Below, piece by piece: positions 17,710 to 26,759 of a DNA stretch of 64,000 bases (positions are counted from its first letter, which is position 1; each line of letters begins with the position of its first letter). The translations under genes were made by a program, and so were the position numbers. The notes under the pieces were generated by a model. That model did no database searches. It was not told the origin of the DNA and saw nothing but the letters and a program-made list of their open reading frames with translations. This DNA is from Bradyrhizobium iriomotense (GTDB lineage: Bacteria > Pseudomonadota > Alphaproteobacteria > Rhizobiales > Xanthobacteraceae): assembly GCF_030160715.1 (NCBI RefSeq), contig NZ_BSOW01000006.1, forward strand, positions 270,547-334,546. The letters are read 5' to 3'.

Positions 17710-17901
17710 GGCCCTAGCGGTTCAAAGAGATGGAAAAGTATTTGTCGAAGGTCAGCACCATTGACGTGCAAGGTATCAAACACGCCTCTCACTCCACAAT
17801 GGACAAGCCACAGCATAGGGTGTTGATTAGCCGGCCAAGAAACTCAAAGTAGTTTCGTCAAGAGATTTGCAATCACTGATCCGTTTCAGAGGGGAAGCCA
17901 G

Positions 17902-19143
17902 ATGTCCTTAGCGCGACGATTGGCGACGTTCTCTGCCGCGTTCATTCTAGCAGTCGCTAGCATTGGAAGCGCGCTCGCTCAAAATAAGTATGATCCAGGC
18001 GTAAGTGACTCCGAAATAAAGATCGGCAACATCATGCCGTACAGTGGACCAGCCTCCGCATACGGCCTGATCGGAAGGACGATGAGTGCCTATTTTCGGA
18101 TGATCAATGACAGCGGCGGCATAAACGGCCGGAAGATCAATTTCATTTCGTATGACGACGCCTACAGTCCACCCAAGACGGTGGAGCAGGCTCGAAAGCT
18201 GGTCGAGAGCGAAGACGTCTTTCTGGTGTTTGGGCCTCTAGGGACTGCAAGCAACGCGGCCATCCAGAAGTACATGAACACAATGCGAGTGCCACAGCTT
18301 TTCGTCGCAACGGGAGCTTCACGCTGGGGCGATCCGGAGCACTTCCCTTGGACGATGGGTTGGCAGCCTACCTACAGAGCAGAAGCGCGTGTGTATGCGA
18401 CGTACATCCTCGAACATCATCCCAGCGCAAAAATCGGTTTGCTGTATCAGAATGATGATTTGGGAAAAGACTACCTTCTGGGCTTAAAGGACGTGCTTCG
18501 AGACAACTACGAGAAGATGGTTATCGCTAGCGTGCCCTATGAAGTTGGAATGCCCACGATTGATTCACAGGTAGTGGCGATCAAGGCAGCGAACCCAGAT
18601 ATCTTCATCAATATCACAACGCCAAAGTATGCGGCGCAAGCAATAAAGAAACTTGCCGAGCTGAATTGGCATCCGATACAAATCCTAGGCAATGTTTCGA
18701 CTTCGGTCGGTGCAGTTCTGAAGCCAGCAGGACTCGACAATTCAAAAGGCATAATGAGCGCCGCCTACCAGATGGATGTCACCGATCCGCAATGGGATAG
18801 CTATCCTGGCATGCAGCGGTTCCGGACATTCATGGAGAAATACTATCCGGAGGCCGACAAATCCGACGGCATGGCGATGACCGCGTACAACATGTCGACG
18901 GGGCTGGTGGAGGTTCTCAAGCGGTGCGGTAATAACTTGACGCGCGAAAATGTCATGAAAGTAGCGGGCAACCTCGACTTTGAGATCGACACTCTCCGCC
19001 CGGGAATCCGCGTCAAGACCTCGCCGAGAGACTTCTATCCGATCGAGCAGCTTCGGATGGTTCGTTTCACCGGGCATAACTGGGAGGCGTTCGGCCCAAT
19101 CATAGACGGCCACGCGGAGCAGGTGGCCGCCTCATCAAATTGA
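17902..19143 (+). CDS. Branched-chain amino-acid-type ABC transporter substrate-binding protein (orphan)
   Basis: A 413-residue periplasmic binding protein of the LivJ/LivK class (type 1 periplasmic-binding fold). A signal peptide ends near SIGSALAQ, followed by PGVSDSEIKIGNIMPYSGP, FRMINDSGGINGRKI and a LLYQNDDLGKDYLLGLK segment typical of this family. Rhizobia carry dozens, with ligands from amino acids to aromatic acids; the ligand here is unknown. No permease or ATPase genes are next to it, so it is an orphan. Its base composition is visibly lower in GC than its neighbours, consistent with acquisition. GGGGAAG precedes the ATG. Confidence 0.88.
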   Translation: MSLARRLATFSAAFILAVASIGSALAQNKYDPGVSDSEIKIGNIMPYSGPASAYGLIGRTMSAYFRMINDSGGINGRKINFISYDDAYSPPKTVEQARKLVESEDVFLVFGPLGTASNAAIQKYMNTMRVPQLFVATGASRWGDPEHFPWTMGWQPTYRAEARVYATYILEHHPSAKIGLLYQNDDLGKDYLLGLKDVLRDNYEKMVIASVPYEVGMPTIDSQVVAIKAANPDIFINITTPKYAAQAIKKLAELNWHPIQILGNVSTSVGAVLKPAGLDNSKGIMSAAYQMDVTDPQWDSYPGMQRFRTFMEKYYPEADKSDGMAMTAYNMSTGLVEVLKRCGNNLTRENVMKVAGNLDFEIDTLRPGIRVKTSPRDFYPIEQLRMVRFTGHNWEAFGPIIDGHAEQVAASSN

Positions 19144-19270
19144 TCGGTGACAGCAAGCCGTGTGCGCTCTTGCTGTAGTTCGTCCGCCATGCGCGACACA
19201 CTCGTGTGGCTCGATCCCACCGGATTAGCGCCCCGCAAGCCGACGGACGGCCGCACGGTCCCTACGGCCT

Positions 19271-19620
19271 TTAGGGAAAGCTTCGAGTAATCTTGATCGG
19301 GCCGACGATGGCGGCGTTGAAGGCGTCAAGGTCCTCGGCGGGGATCCAGTATTCGAGATGGGATCGGCCGCCGGCCTCCTGCACGTCGTACTTGTCGATG
19401 TAACTCCGCTTGATTCGGAAACGGGTCACGAAACCTGCACCGCTCGCAGGCACGTTCCAGTCACGCGCGATCTTGATGGCGTAGTCCTCGGTCAGCACCG
19501 GGTAGAAGATCGGCTGGTCAGGAAGGCGCGGCGGGAAGGCGCGCATGCCCGCTTGCCGGATCAGCTCAAGCTCCTTTGGTCCGACGGGGCGCCAAAGGTG
19601 AGGGTGTCGTCAACCGGCAT
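19271..19620 (-). pseudogene. ADP-ribosylation/crystallin-J1-like small protein with disrupted 5' end
   Basis: The intact frame from ATG 19546 gives 91 residues (MRAFPPRLPDQPIFYPVLTE...), resembling the C-terminal part of small proteins labelled ADP-ribosylation/crystallin J1. Family-like coding continues upstream of that ATG in the same frame (HLWRPVGPKELELIRQAG), but no start codon exists there before an in-frame TGA at about 19611-19613. Just upstream, an ATG at 19620 opens the other frame (MPVDDTLTF), which would join after a one-base change near 19600. So the gene either has lost its start by frameshift or nonsense mutation, or is translated from the internal ATG. A sequencing error is also possible. 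Confidence 0.55.
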
Positions 19621-19750
19621 CGCTGGGCCTGTTCGGCATCAGGGTGACGGCGAACCCAATTGCCACGTCGCGCGCTCTGCACTGCCGGGCCAGATGATGC
19701 AGGTCGACAGGAGTTAAGTGCAATGTCATCGTATATCCGGGCCTTTAGAT

Positions 19751-20047
19751 TTAGGCCACCTTTGCCACTTTCGGTTCTGCACGTAGCTCAACGCCAAGAG
19801 ACCCGAGCACTTTCATGATAGTGCCGAATTCGGGATGCCCCTCTGAGCTAAGAGCCTTGTAAAGGTTTTCGCGGGAGAGGCCGGTATCCTTGGCTAGAGC
19901 GGACATGCCGCGAGCGCGCGCGGCGGCGCCAATAGCTTCAGTGATGAAGCTTGGATCATTGGTTTCGAACGCTTCGCTCAAGTAAGCGGCGATTGCCTCT
20001 GAACTGTCGAGGTATTCGGCTGCATCAAATGGTCTTGTTTTGGCCAT
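19751..20047 (-). CDS. HigA-like antitoxin (addiction-module antidote, HI1420 type)
   Basis: A 98-residue helix-turn-helix antitoxin of the putative addiction-module antidote family: FDAAEYLDSSEAIAAYLSEA at the N terminus and the DNA-binding part MSALAKDTGLSRENLYKALS followed by GHPEFGTIMKVLGSLGVEL. It should bind and neutralise the adjacent RelE-like toxin and autorepress the operon. GGAGGAC inside the toxin's last codons serves as its ribosome-binding site; only three bases separate the toxin stop from its ATG. Confidence 0.9.
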   Translation of the reverse strand: MAKTRPFDAAEYLDSSEAIAAYLSEAFETNDPSFITEAIGAAARARGMSALAKDTGLSRENLYKALSSEGHPEFGTIMKVLGSLGVELRAEPKVAKVA

Positions 20048-20050
20048 TGC

Positions 20051-20347
20051 TCAGTCCTCCAACTCACTCGCGATCTTCCTAGCTTTGGCGATATCCGCGT
20101 CTTGTGAGTCTTTGTCGCCGCCGCAAAGAAGAAAGATCAACTCTTCACCCCGTTGGATGAAATAAACTCGATAGCCGGCTCCGTGATGGATACGCAGCTC
20201 ACTTACTCCTTCGCCAACTGGCCTGACGTCTCCGGGATTGCCACCTGCAAGTCTTTGGATACGAACAAGTATCTTGGACTTGGCGACGGCATCGCGTAAC
20301 TTCCTAAGCCAATTGGAGAATTCTTCCGTTTCTCTAACCGACGGCAT
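20051..20347 (-). CDS. RelE/HigB-type toxin (addiction-module killer protein, HI1419 type)
   Basis: A 98-residue RelE/ParE-superfamily toxin: ETEEFSNWLRKLRDAVAKSK, then RLAGGNPGDVRPVGEGVSELRI and GYRVYFIQRGEELIFLLCGGDK, the standard core of this family. Such toxins are usually ribosome-dependent mRNA interferases. It is the first gene of a toxin-antitoxin operon, the order typical of HigBA-like pairs. The start codon overlaps the promoter/operator at 20343-20382; homology begins right at this Met, so the transcript may have no leader. Confidence 0.9.
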   Translation of the reverse strand: MPSVRETEEFSNWLRKLRDAVAKSKILVRIQRLAGGNPGDVRPVGEGVSELRIHHGAGYRVYFIQRGEELIFLLCGGDKDSQDADIAKARKIASELED

Positions 20348-20382
20348 GTGTATGTTATAAGATACATATGCCGTTTTGCCAA
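20343..20382 (-). promoter_or_regulatory. Predicted sigma70-type promoter and operator of the toxin-antitoxin operon
   Basis: On the minus strand, TTGGCA (20382-20377), a 17-base spacer and TATAAC (20359-20354) form a near-consensus promoter. An inverted repeat with 11-base arms (GGCATGTGTAT at 20343-20353, ATACATATGCC at 20362-20372; ten of eleven pairs match) and an 8-base spacer straddles the -10 box and the ATG at 20347. Only six bases lie between the -10 box and the start codon, so transcription would begin at or next to the ATG. Confidence 0.6.
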
Positions 20383-20465
20383 CACGAAATTGAAGTTCTG
20401 GTTCCGGGAAGATACCGAATTATCTCGCATGCCTTCGCCAATTCAGAAATTTCCTTGCCGGCTTT

Positions 20466-21665
20466 TCAATTCGGCGTGGGGTCTTTTTTGCCTGGGCGGG
20501 CGATTGAGTCGCTTACCAATGATGCCCTTCGCCGCGATTTCGGCGCGGGTGTAGTCGCCAACACTATTTGCTTCTTTCTCTTAGGTCGCGGCGGCCATGC
20601 CACGGGCTTCGACATGCCGCCGAGCTGGCCTTGAAGATGAGTGACCGGCAGATCCTCACCGGCCAACCATCGGTCGAAACTGACATCCAACATGTCCTCT
20701 TCGAGAGCGGCGGCGTCTCCGCCGATCCCGATCAGTACTCGCCTCTTGGTGGGCTCGCCGACGATGGTGTGAAGCGTGCCGCCTCCTCGGAAGTAGCCAT
20801 GGAAAAATGCCGGCGACGTGGATCGGTTCAAGGCCGTGAACATCTGCTCGGCGCTCAAGCCCCTCGACGCCCATGCCTCCAGGGGCGACAACCGATGTTC
20901 CGAATGGGCCGCACGAACGCGATGATTGAGTGGGCGAAGAAGCGGCGACTGAAAATGATTGGTGCACGCAAGCCATGCGTCTGTTCGCGCCGCGACGGCC
21001 CCCGCGCCGGCTTCGACGACTGCCGCACAGCCGCCGGCATCGAGAAGCGAGTAGTTGTACTGCATGGCGTGAGGCAATTCACGGAGTCTGGCAACCGCTT
21101 CCTTCGTCGTCGAACATTGATCCAGGATCATCCTCACGATCAGGTCGGCTGATAATCCGGGAAAGCGAGGGCTCTTCTTGACCTGGTGCAGCCCGATCAT
21201 CAGGCCGTACTCGTTCATGCCATCAAGCCGCCCTGTCAGCTGGTGGCTCGAGCCGATGCTGGCATTGCACCCGCTGGCTTGCAGCAGGACGAACTGCGCT
21301 CCGTAGTATCGCGGCCGATAATCGTAGTTGCGACCGTAGACATCGGCGCTGATCGCTGCCGAGCAGCCACCGATCGGCGGGCGCATCCCATCGTTGCCGA
21401 ACCGCAGCGCGGCCCGTTCCATCGTAATGCCGAGCTCGTCTGCAAGTCCGCAAAGCTCTTCCCAGAGCGCCGGTGCATATTTGGCGAACATTCTCTGCTC
21501 GGCGCGAAGATTGAACCACCACGGAAATCTTGTCGTCTTGCTGCGGAGAAAAGCCCGCCCTTTCGGCGTCGTAGCAAACAATCGCGCCTGCGCACGACCG
21601 ACCTCATATGGCGTGCCCCTGCACTGAGCGATGCTGACGCGAAATGGCTTCGCCGGAGTCTTCAT
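20466..21665 (-). CDS. C45-family autoproteolytic acyltransferase/hydrolase
   Basis: A 399-residue protein related to acyl-CoA:6-aminopenicillanate acyltransferase (peptidase C45, Ntn-hydrolase fold). The N-terminal part has VSIAQCRGTPYEVGRAQA; the likely autocatalytic nucleophile is Cys101 in IGGCSAA, followed by YGRNYDYRPRYYG, as in C45 proteins, where cleavage before this Cys exposes the catalytic residue. The C-terminal ~35 residues are basic and unlike the fold, perhaps a readthrough tail. Substrates of bacterial members are mostly unknown; amide hydrolysis is likely. It lies downstream of the divergently placed toxin promoter region within the accessory patch. Confidence 0.8.
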   Translation of the reverse strand: MKTPAKPFRVSIAQCRGTPYEVGRAQARLFATTPKGRAFLRSKTTRFPWWFNLRAEQRMFAKYAPALWEELCGLADELGITMERAALRFGNDGMRPPIGGCSAAISADVYGRNYDYRPRYYGAQFVLLQASGCNASIGSSHQLTGRLDGMNEYGLMIGLHQVKKSPRFPGLSADLIVRMILDQCSTTKEAVARLRELPHAMQYNYSLLDAGGCAAVVEAGAGAVAARTDAWLACTNHFQSPLLRPLNHRVRAAHSEHRLSPLEAWASRGLSAEQMFTALNRSTSPAFFHGYFRGGGTLHTIVGEPTKRRVLIGIGGDAAALEEDMLDVSFDRWLAGEDLPVTHLQGQLGGMSKPVAWPPRPKRKKQIVLATTPAPKSRRRASLVSDSIARPGKKDPTPN

Positions 21666-21915
21666 CCGCGCACTCAGTGACGAAAAGAGGGGTGTTCAAC
21701 AGGAATGCGATGACCGCGTGATCACCGGAATACGTGTCTTCGGCGGGGGCGAACAGCCGCGCCTGCAAACTGCGCAATGATGGCAGATTACCCCTGATTT
21801 GCCCGACGTGTCAAATTATTTCGGATAATGCGCAGTACGCAATATCCGTGACCCCCGCTCCTTTGCATGGGGTTGTTTTCGCAATTTTGATCTGAAGCCC
21901 GCCCAAGGGGATCCC

Positions 21916-23250
21916 TCAGGAGAAGAACGCGATCTTCTCGGCCTGGGTCATGCGGCGGATCGGCGCCAGCGGATCGTTGGCGGGGGGGCGGGGCTTTTGC
22001 AGCATGCCGCTGGCGAGGATGGTCGAGCCGAGCGACGGCTCCGGCAGCGGCGAGGGCATGGGAAGCGGGGAGGCCTGCGAAGCCGCCTGCAGCGTGGCTT
22101 GCAGAGCTGCCAATGCCTCCACCGGCGCCGGGCGCTCCATGATCGCGACGGCGGGCTCGAACGCTGCGACCGGCGCGATCGACTCGGCCGCGATCGGCTC
22201 GGACAAAGCTGGCTCGGGCAAGTCTGGCTTTGGCAAGGCTGGCTCGGCAGCGACAGGCTCCGCAATGGGGGCCACTTCGGCCGGCTCGGCGATGGCCTCG
22301 TCGAACTCAGGGTCGGGGGCTGCCATCTCCATCGCGATCCGCTCGAGAATGGCTTCGTCCTCAGCCTCTGCTGCAGCATCGAAAGGAAGCTCGTCGACGG
22401 CTTCCGCAATGGCGGCAGGCGCGGCGGCGCTCTCTTCGATCGCGACGTGGTCTTCCGCAACCTCGGCCGGTTCGGACTCGCCGGCGACGTCCATCGCCTC
22501 GTTGGTCGCCATCTCCTCGGCGGCCTCGGCCGCAGCAACGGTGGCCTCAGGCTCGAAAACCGCCGCGAACTCCTGCGGCATCTCTGCTGCCGGTGGCTCG
22601 CTTGGCGACATCGCCGTCTCGGCGTCCGCAGACCGCACTTCCATCGTGGCGGGCATCTCGGGCGCCGGAGCAGGCGAGGGGTGAGTCGCCTCGGCTGCCG
22701 GCGCCGCGGTGCCCGCCGTTTCGACCAGCTCGACGTGGTCCCTGAGCAGATCGAAGGCGGCCTTGAGATCGGTGCGGGGGTCGATGGTCGACGTCTGACC
22801 GCAGGCGGCCTCGATGGCCGCGAGCTGCGAATCGATCAGGTCGCAGATTCGGCCGTCGGCGCCGATCTCGCGCCAGCGCCAGGAGATCTCCTTGATGATG
22901 CGCACGGCGCGATGGATCGGCCCGAGGCTGGTCTCGACAAGGGTGGGATCGACGGCTGCGATCGCGATCGTCTCCGCCTCTCGAATCGCGCGGCGGATCG
23001 CCACGAGCGCTTCGGGCAGCCGGTCCTCGACGACGGGCTGGCGCTGTGCTGCAAGGGTTTCCTCGATTTTGGCGACCGCATCGAGCACCATGCGCGTGTC
23101 GGCGTTGCGGTTGCGCTTGGCGTATTCGCCGAGGAACCAGCGGCCGCGCGCGGTCTCCATGAAGGCTTCGCGGATCGCATCGTAGTCCTGCTCGTTCGGC
23201 TCGGCCGCGCGGGCAGACATAGGCGAGAGGGCGAATGCTTCAGTGGCCAT
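21916..23250 (-). CDS. Ala/Glu/Pro-rich hypothetical protein
   Basis: Not recognised as a named family. From ATG 23250 the product has 444 residues. The first ~200 form a helical domain (YDAIREAFMETARGRWFLGE, then two helix-rich blocks including GPIHRAVRIIKEISWRWREI). The middle ~200 are low-complexity Ala/Glu/Pro sequence, probably disordered and acidic. The protein ends in a compact LAPIRRMTQAEKIAFFS, which looks like a conserved short interaction motif. No signal peptide or membrane helix. It is divergent from an MFS gene 75 bases away. Two upstream in-frame starts, up to 23298, are alternatives. Confidence 0.7.
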   Translation of the reverse strand: MATEAFALSPMSARAAEPNEQDYDAIREAFMETARGRWFLGEYAKRNRNADTRMVLDAVAKIEETLAAQRQPVVEDRLPEALVAIRRAIREAETIAIAAVDPTLVETSLGPIHRAVRIIKEISWRWREIGADGRICDLIDSQLAAIEAACGQTSTIDPRTDLKAAFDLLRDHVELVETAGTAAPAAEATHPSPAPAPEMPATMEVRSADAETAMSPSEPPAAEMPQEFAAVFEPEATVAAAEAAEEMATNEAMDVAGESEPAEVAEDHVAIEESAAAPAAIAEAVDELPFDAAAEAEDEAILERIAMEMAAPDPEFDEAIAEPAEVAPIAEPVAAEPALPKPDLPEPALSEPIAAESIAPVAAFEPAVAIMERPAPVEALAALQATLQAASQASPLPMPSPLPEPSLGSTILASGMLQKPRPPANDPLAPIRRMTQAEKIAFFS

Positions 23251-23325
23251 GGCAATCTCGTCGCGCAAATCAGTGCGCGTTACAGTAACGATCATCACGA
23301 TATCGACCGAATCGCAATTGAATTG

Positions 23326-24522
23326 ATGCCGCCCGAATCACAAATCCCCATTGCAGCAGCGCAAGGCCGGCGATTCGCCGTGCGTCTGGCGCTGTTCTAC
23401 AGCGTGTCGTTCGCCATCCTCGGCACGCATACGCCCTTCTTCACAGTGTGGCTGAAGGCGGTCGGCATCGAGCCGGCCTGGATCGGGATCATCGGCGCTG
23501 TCCCTGCGATCACGCGCTTCACCACGCTGCTCTTCGTGACGGGCCTCGCTGAGCGGCGCCAAGCCGTGCGCGCGGCGTTGATCCTGACCGCCTTTGGATC
23601 GGCAGCCGGCTTCGCGCTAGTCGGCACGCAGCATCAGCCGCTGCCGGTGCTGCTGCTCTACATCGTCACGTGCTGCTTCTGGACGCCGTTGCTGCCGCTG
23701 ACAGACGCCTATGCGCTGCGCGGCGTCGCCCGCTACAAGCTCGACTACGGGCCGTTGCGGCTGTGGGGATCGGTGGCCTTCATCGCCGGTGCGCTCGCTT
23801 GCGGGCTCCTGGTCGACGTGATCGACGCGCGCGAACTGATCTGGATCATCGTCGCGCTTGCGGCGCTCACCGCTTTCACCGGCCTTTTGCTTCAGCCGCT
23901 GGACGAGGCGCGGCGAAAGAGCGCAGCCGCGCATGGCGGCAAGCGTCTGCTGCGCGATGCGAGCTTCCTCGCGATCATTGCCTCGGCGGCTCTGATCCAG
24001 AGCAGCCATATCGCCTACTACACCTTTGCCTCGATCAGCTGGCAGGCTCATGGGCTCGGCGGGCTGACGATCGCCGGCCTGTGGGCGCTCGGCGTGCTCG
24101 CGGAAATCATCGTCTTTGCGGTGTCGCCGCGGCTTTCGCTGCATCCTTCGCTGCTGGTGGTGATCGGCGGCCTGAGTGCGGTGGCGCGCTGGTCGATTAC
24201 CGCGCAGGAGCCGCCGGTCGCAGTCCTCGCGATCGTCCAGCTCGGGCACGGGCTCACCTTCGGCCTCACCCAGGTCGGCGTGATGAATCTGCTGGTCCAT
24301 CACGTGCCCACGCATCAGATGGCGCGCGGGCAGGGGTACTACGCCGCCACCTGCGGACTGCTCAGCTCGACGACCTCGATCATCTCAGGCGCGATCTACG
24401 CGCGCCATGGCGAGGCGCTGTATTACCTGATGGCCGCGATGGCCGGCACGGGAGCGATGCTGATGTGGACGGCGCGGCGGCGCCTGTTCGCTCACCCCCA
24501 GAGCGAGGCCTCCGGCGGATAG
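23326..24522 (+). CDS. MFS transporter (phenylpropionate-permease-like)
   Basis: A 398-residue major-facilitator protein with about 12 membrane helices, resembling the PPP/HcaT-type subgroup: FYSVSFAILGTHTPFFTVWL in helix 1, and LDYGPLRLWGSVAFI before helix 5, both hallmarks of that subgroup. The substrate is unknown. Start at ATG 23326, where homology begins; the open frame continues far upstream only because the opposite-strand gene is GC-rich. Its last 31 bases overlap the end of the convergent dipeptide epimerase gene. Confidence 0.85.
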   Translation: MPPESQIPIAAAQGRRFAVRLALFYSVSFAILGTHTPFFTVWLKAVGIEPAWIGIIGAVPAITRFTTLLFVTGLAERRQAVRAALILTAFGSAAGFALVGTQHQPLPVLLLYIVTCCFWTPLLPLTDAYALRGVARYKLDYGPLRLWGSVAFIAGALACGLLVDVIDARELIWIIVALAALTAFTGLLLQPLDEARRKSAAAHGGKRLLRDASFLAIIASAALIQSSHIAYYTFASISWQAHGLGGLTIAGLWALGVLAEIIVFAVSPRLSLHPSLLVVIGGLSAVARWSITAQEPPVAVLAIVQLGHGLTFGLTQVGVMNLLVHHVPTHQMARGQGYYAATCGLLSSTTSIISGAIYARHGEALYYLMAAMAGTGAMLMWTARRRLFAHPQSEASGG

Positions 24523-25487
24523 ACGAGGCTCTCGTGGTAGCGCAGGCCGTGGTCGCGATCCCGTGCCAGCAGCAGCGGTCCGTCGAGATCGACGAACCGC
24601 GCCTGCGGCGTCACCAGCATCGCGGGTGCCATCGACAGCGAAGTCGCGACCATGCAGCCGACCATGATGTCGAATCCCAGCGCCTGCGCCGCATCGGCCA
24701 TGGCGAGCGCCTCGGTCAGGCCGCCGGTCTTGTCGAGCTTGATGTTGACGGCGTCGTAGCGCTCGCGGAGAGGCGCGAGGGATGAGCGGTCATGCACGCT
24801 CTCGTCGGCGCAGACGGCGAGCGGCCGCTTGATGCGCGCCAGCGCCTCATCCTGGCCGGCCGGTAGCGGCTGTTCCACCAGGGTGACGCCGACGTCGGCG
24901 CAAGCGGCCAGGTTTTGCTCCAGATTGGCTGCCGTCCAGGCCTCGTTGGCATCGACGATCAGTTCCGATTCGGGAGCGGCTTTCCGCACTGCGGCGATCC
25001 TTTCAGGATCGCCCTCGCCACCGAGCTTGATCTTCAGGAGCGTGCGGTGCGCGGCCTTGGCCGTCGCCTCTGCCATCGCCTCAGGGGTACCCAGCGAGAT
25101 CGTGTAGGCCGTGGTCCGCTCGCCCGGCACCGGGCGATCGAGCAGGTTCCAGGCCCGCAAACCCGCCTCTTTGGCCTCCAGATCGATCAGGGCGCAATCC
25201 AGGGCGTTGCGGGCCGCCCCCGGGGCCATCGCGGCTTGCAGGGCGTGCCGGTCCAATCCGCCCCCAACCGCCTCCTGCATGGCCTGGAGCGCCCTCAGCG
25301 TCGCCTCCGGGGTCTCCCCATACCGGGCGTAGGGCACGCATTCGCCGCGACCGGTGACGCCGCCCCGGCTTACCTCGGCCACGACGGTCGCGGCCTCGGT
25401 CTTGGCGCCCCGGCTGATCGTGAAGTGGCCTGCGATCGGGAAGCGCTCGATTCGCACAGCCAACATTGGAAGTTTGCTGGAAGTCAT
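24492..25487 (-). CDS. Dipeptide (L-Ala-D/L-Glu) epimerase, enolase superfamily
   Basis: A 331-residue enolase-superfamily enzyme of the muconate-lactonizing subgroup, matching the L-Ala-D/L-Glu epimerases that recycle murein peptides. Acid/base lysines are in LLKIKLGG and VNIKLDKTGG; metal ligands are in IVDANEAW, VEQPLP and CADESV. The order and spacing of these motifs are complete, so it should be active. Specificity for Ala-Glu is inferred from overall resemblance. It converges with and overlaps the MFS gene by 31 bases, so the carrier might import its substrate, but this is only a guess. Confidence 0.88.
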   Translation of the reverse strand: MTSSKLPMLAVRIERFPIAGHFTISRGAKTEAATVVAEVSRGGVTGRGECVPYARYGETPEATLRALQAMQEAVGGGLDRHALQAAMAPGAARNALDCALIDLEAKEAGLRAWNLLDRPVPGERTTAYTISLGTPEAMAEATAKAAHRTLLKIKLGGEGDPERIAAVRKAAPESELIVDANEAWTAANLEQNLAACADVGVTLVEQPLPAGQDEALARIKRPLAVCADESVHDRSSLAPLRERYDAVNIKLDKTGGLTEALAMADAAQALGFDIMVGCMVATSLSMAPAMLVTPQARFVDLDGPLLLARDRDHGLRYHESLVYPPEASLWG

Positions 25488-25625
25488 TTAGAACTCTGGC
25501 AATTTCTGAACCGGCTGGTTACCTGATGCAACTAACTATGGCTGGTTGGGGATACCTTCTTCAAGGTAAGGGCGCGTGCGCAACCATCTCTTCTCATCCG
25601 AACCCTTCGCTAGGGAGCGGACATC

Positions 25626-26759
25626 TTGAACGGCGACCCAAAGCTGGAGCGGATTGCCAAGGGCAACGCGCTGGCACTTTGCGCCACGGGCACCTGGACC
25701 GCGAGCTTCGCGCCGGCCCTGGAGCGGATGGTGGCTGACGCCGAGAAGCTCGCCGGCAGCCGGCCGAACATCTTCATCGACGTCTCCGAAGTCTCCAAGC
25801 TCGACACCTTCGGCGCTTGGCTGATCGAGCGGCTGCGCCGCAGTCTGACCCAAGGCACCGCGGAGGCCCAGATCGCGGGCCTGTCGGCGAACTATTCGAG
25901 CCTCGTCGACGAGGTGCGGCGGGTCAAGGCGACGCCGGTCATCGAGACCGGCGCCATCACCATCACCGGCATGCTGGAGCAGATCGGCCGCGCCGTCGCC
26001 GGCCTGAGCGGGACGGTGACCGATCTCGTCGACATGCTCGGGGCGGTGCTCGCGGCCAGCGGTCGCGTGCTGATCCGCCCGCGCTCGTTCCGCCTGACCT
26101 CGACCGTGCACCATCTCGAGCAGGTGTGCTGGCGCGCGGTGCCGATCATCGTGCTGATCACCTTCCTGATCGGCTGCATCATCGCGCAGCAGGGCATCTT
26201 CCATTTCCGCAGGTTCGGCGCCGACATCTTCGTCGTCGACATGCTGGGCGTGCTGGTGCTGCGCGAGATCGGCGTGCTGCTGGTCGCGATCATGATCGCC
26301 GGACGCTCGGGCAGCGCCTACACCGCCGAGCTCGGCTCGATGAAGATGCGCGAGGAGATCGACGCGCTGCGCACCATGGGGTTCGATCCGATCGAGGTGC
26401 TGGTGCTGCCGCGCATGCTGGCGCTGGTGCTGGCGCTGCCGATCCTGGCCTTCCTCGGCGCGATGGCCGCGCTCTATGGCGGCGGGCTCGTTGCCTGGCT
26501 CTATGGCGGCGTCGATCCCGAAGCCTTCCTGCTGCGCTTACGCGATGCGATCTCGATCGACCATTTCATCGTCGGCATCGTCAAGGCGCCGGTGATGGCG
26601 GCGGTGATCGGCATCGTCGCCTGCGTCGAGGGACTTGCCGTGCAGGGTAGCGCTGAATCGCTGGGACAGCACACCACCTCGTCGGTCGTGAAGGGCATCT
26701 TCTTCGTCATCGTCATGGATGGCGTGTTCGCGATCTTCTTTGCATCGATCGGGATGTGA
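25626..26759 (+). CDS. mlaE: MlaE-family lipid ABC permease with N-terminal STAS (MlaB-like) domain
   Basis: A 377-residue inner-membrane permease. About residues 10-100 form a STAS domain (IFIDVSEVSKLDTFGAWLIE), the role played by separate MlaB in E. coli; the remainder is an MlaE permease with about five to six helices and the conserved EIGVLLVAIMIAGRSGSAY and MREEIDALRTMGFDP motifs, the latter contacting the ATPase. It begins at TTG 25626, with AGGGAG upstream. It heads a three-gene operon (permease, ATPase, MCE protein) for phospholipid transport between membranes. Confidence 0.9.
   Translation: MNGDPKLERIAKGNALALCATGTWTASFAPALERMVADAEKLAGSRPNIFIDVSEVSKLDTFGAWLIERLRRSLTQGTAEAQIAGLSANYSSLVDEVRRVKATPVIETGAITITGMLEQIGRAVAGLSGTVTDLVDMLGAVLAASGRVLIRPRSFRLTSTVHHLEQVCWRAVPIIVLITFLIGCIIAQQGIFHFRRFGADIFVVDMLGVLVLREIGVLLVAIMIAGRSGSAYTAELGSMKMREEIDALRTMGFDPIEVLVLPRMLALVLALPILAFLGAMAALYGGGLVAWLYGGVDPEAFLLRLRDAISIDHFIVGIVKAPVMAAVIGIVACVEGLAVQGSAESLGQHTTSSVVKGIFFVIVMDGVFAIFFASIGM

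Larger units (their letters stand above)
17402..17901. other. 500-base intergenic region between divergent genes
   Basis: It contains two CRP-type palindromes (17477-17492 and 17504-17519) close to the caspase gene, then a GGATGGAGCG repeat (17550-17709). The last ~100 bases before 17902 are noticeably AT-richer and begin the lower-GC patch. No convincing gene is seen. Confidence 0.5.
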
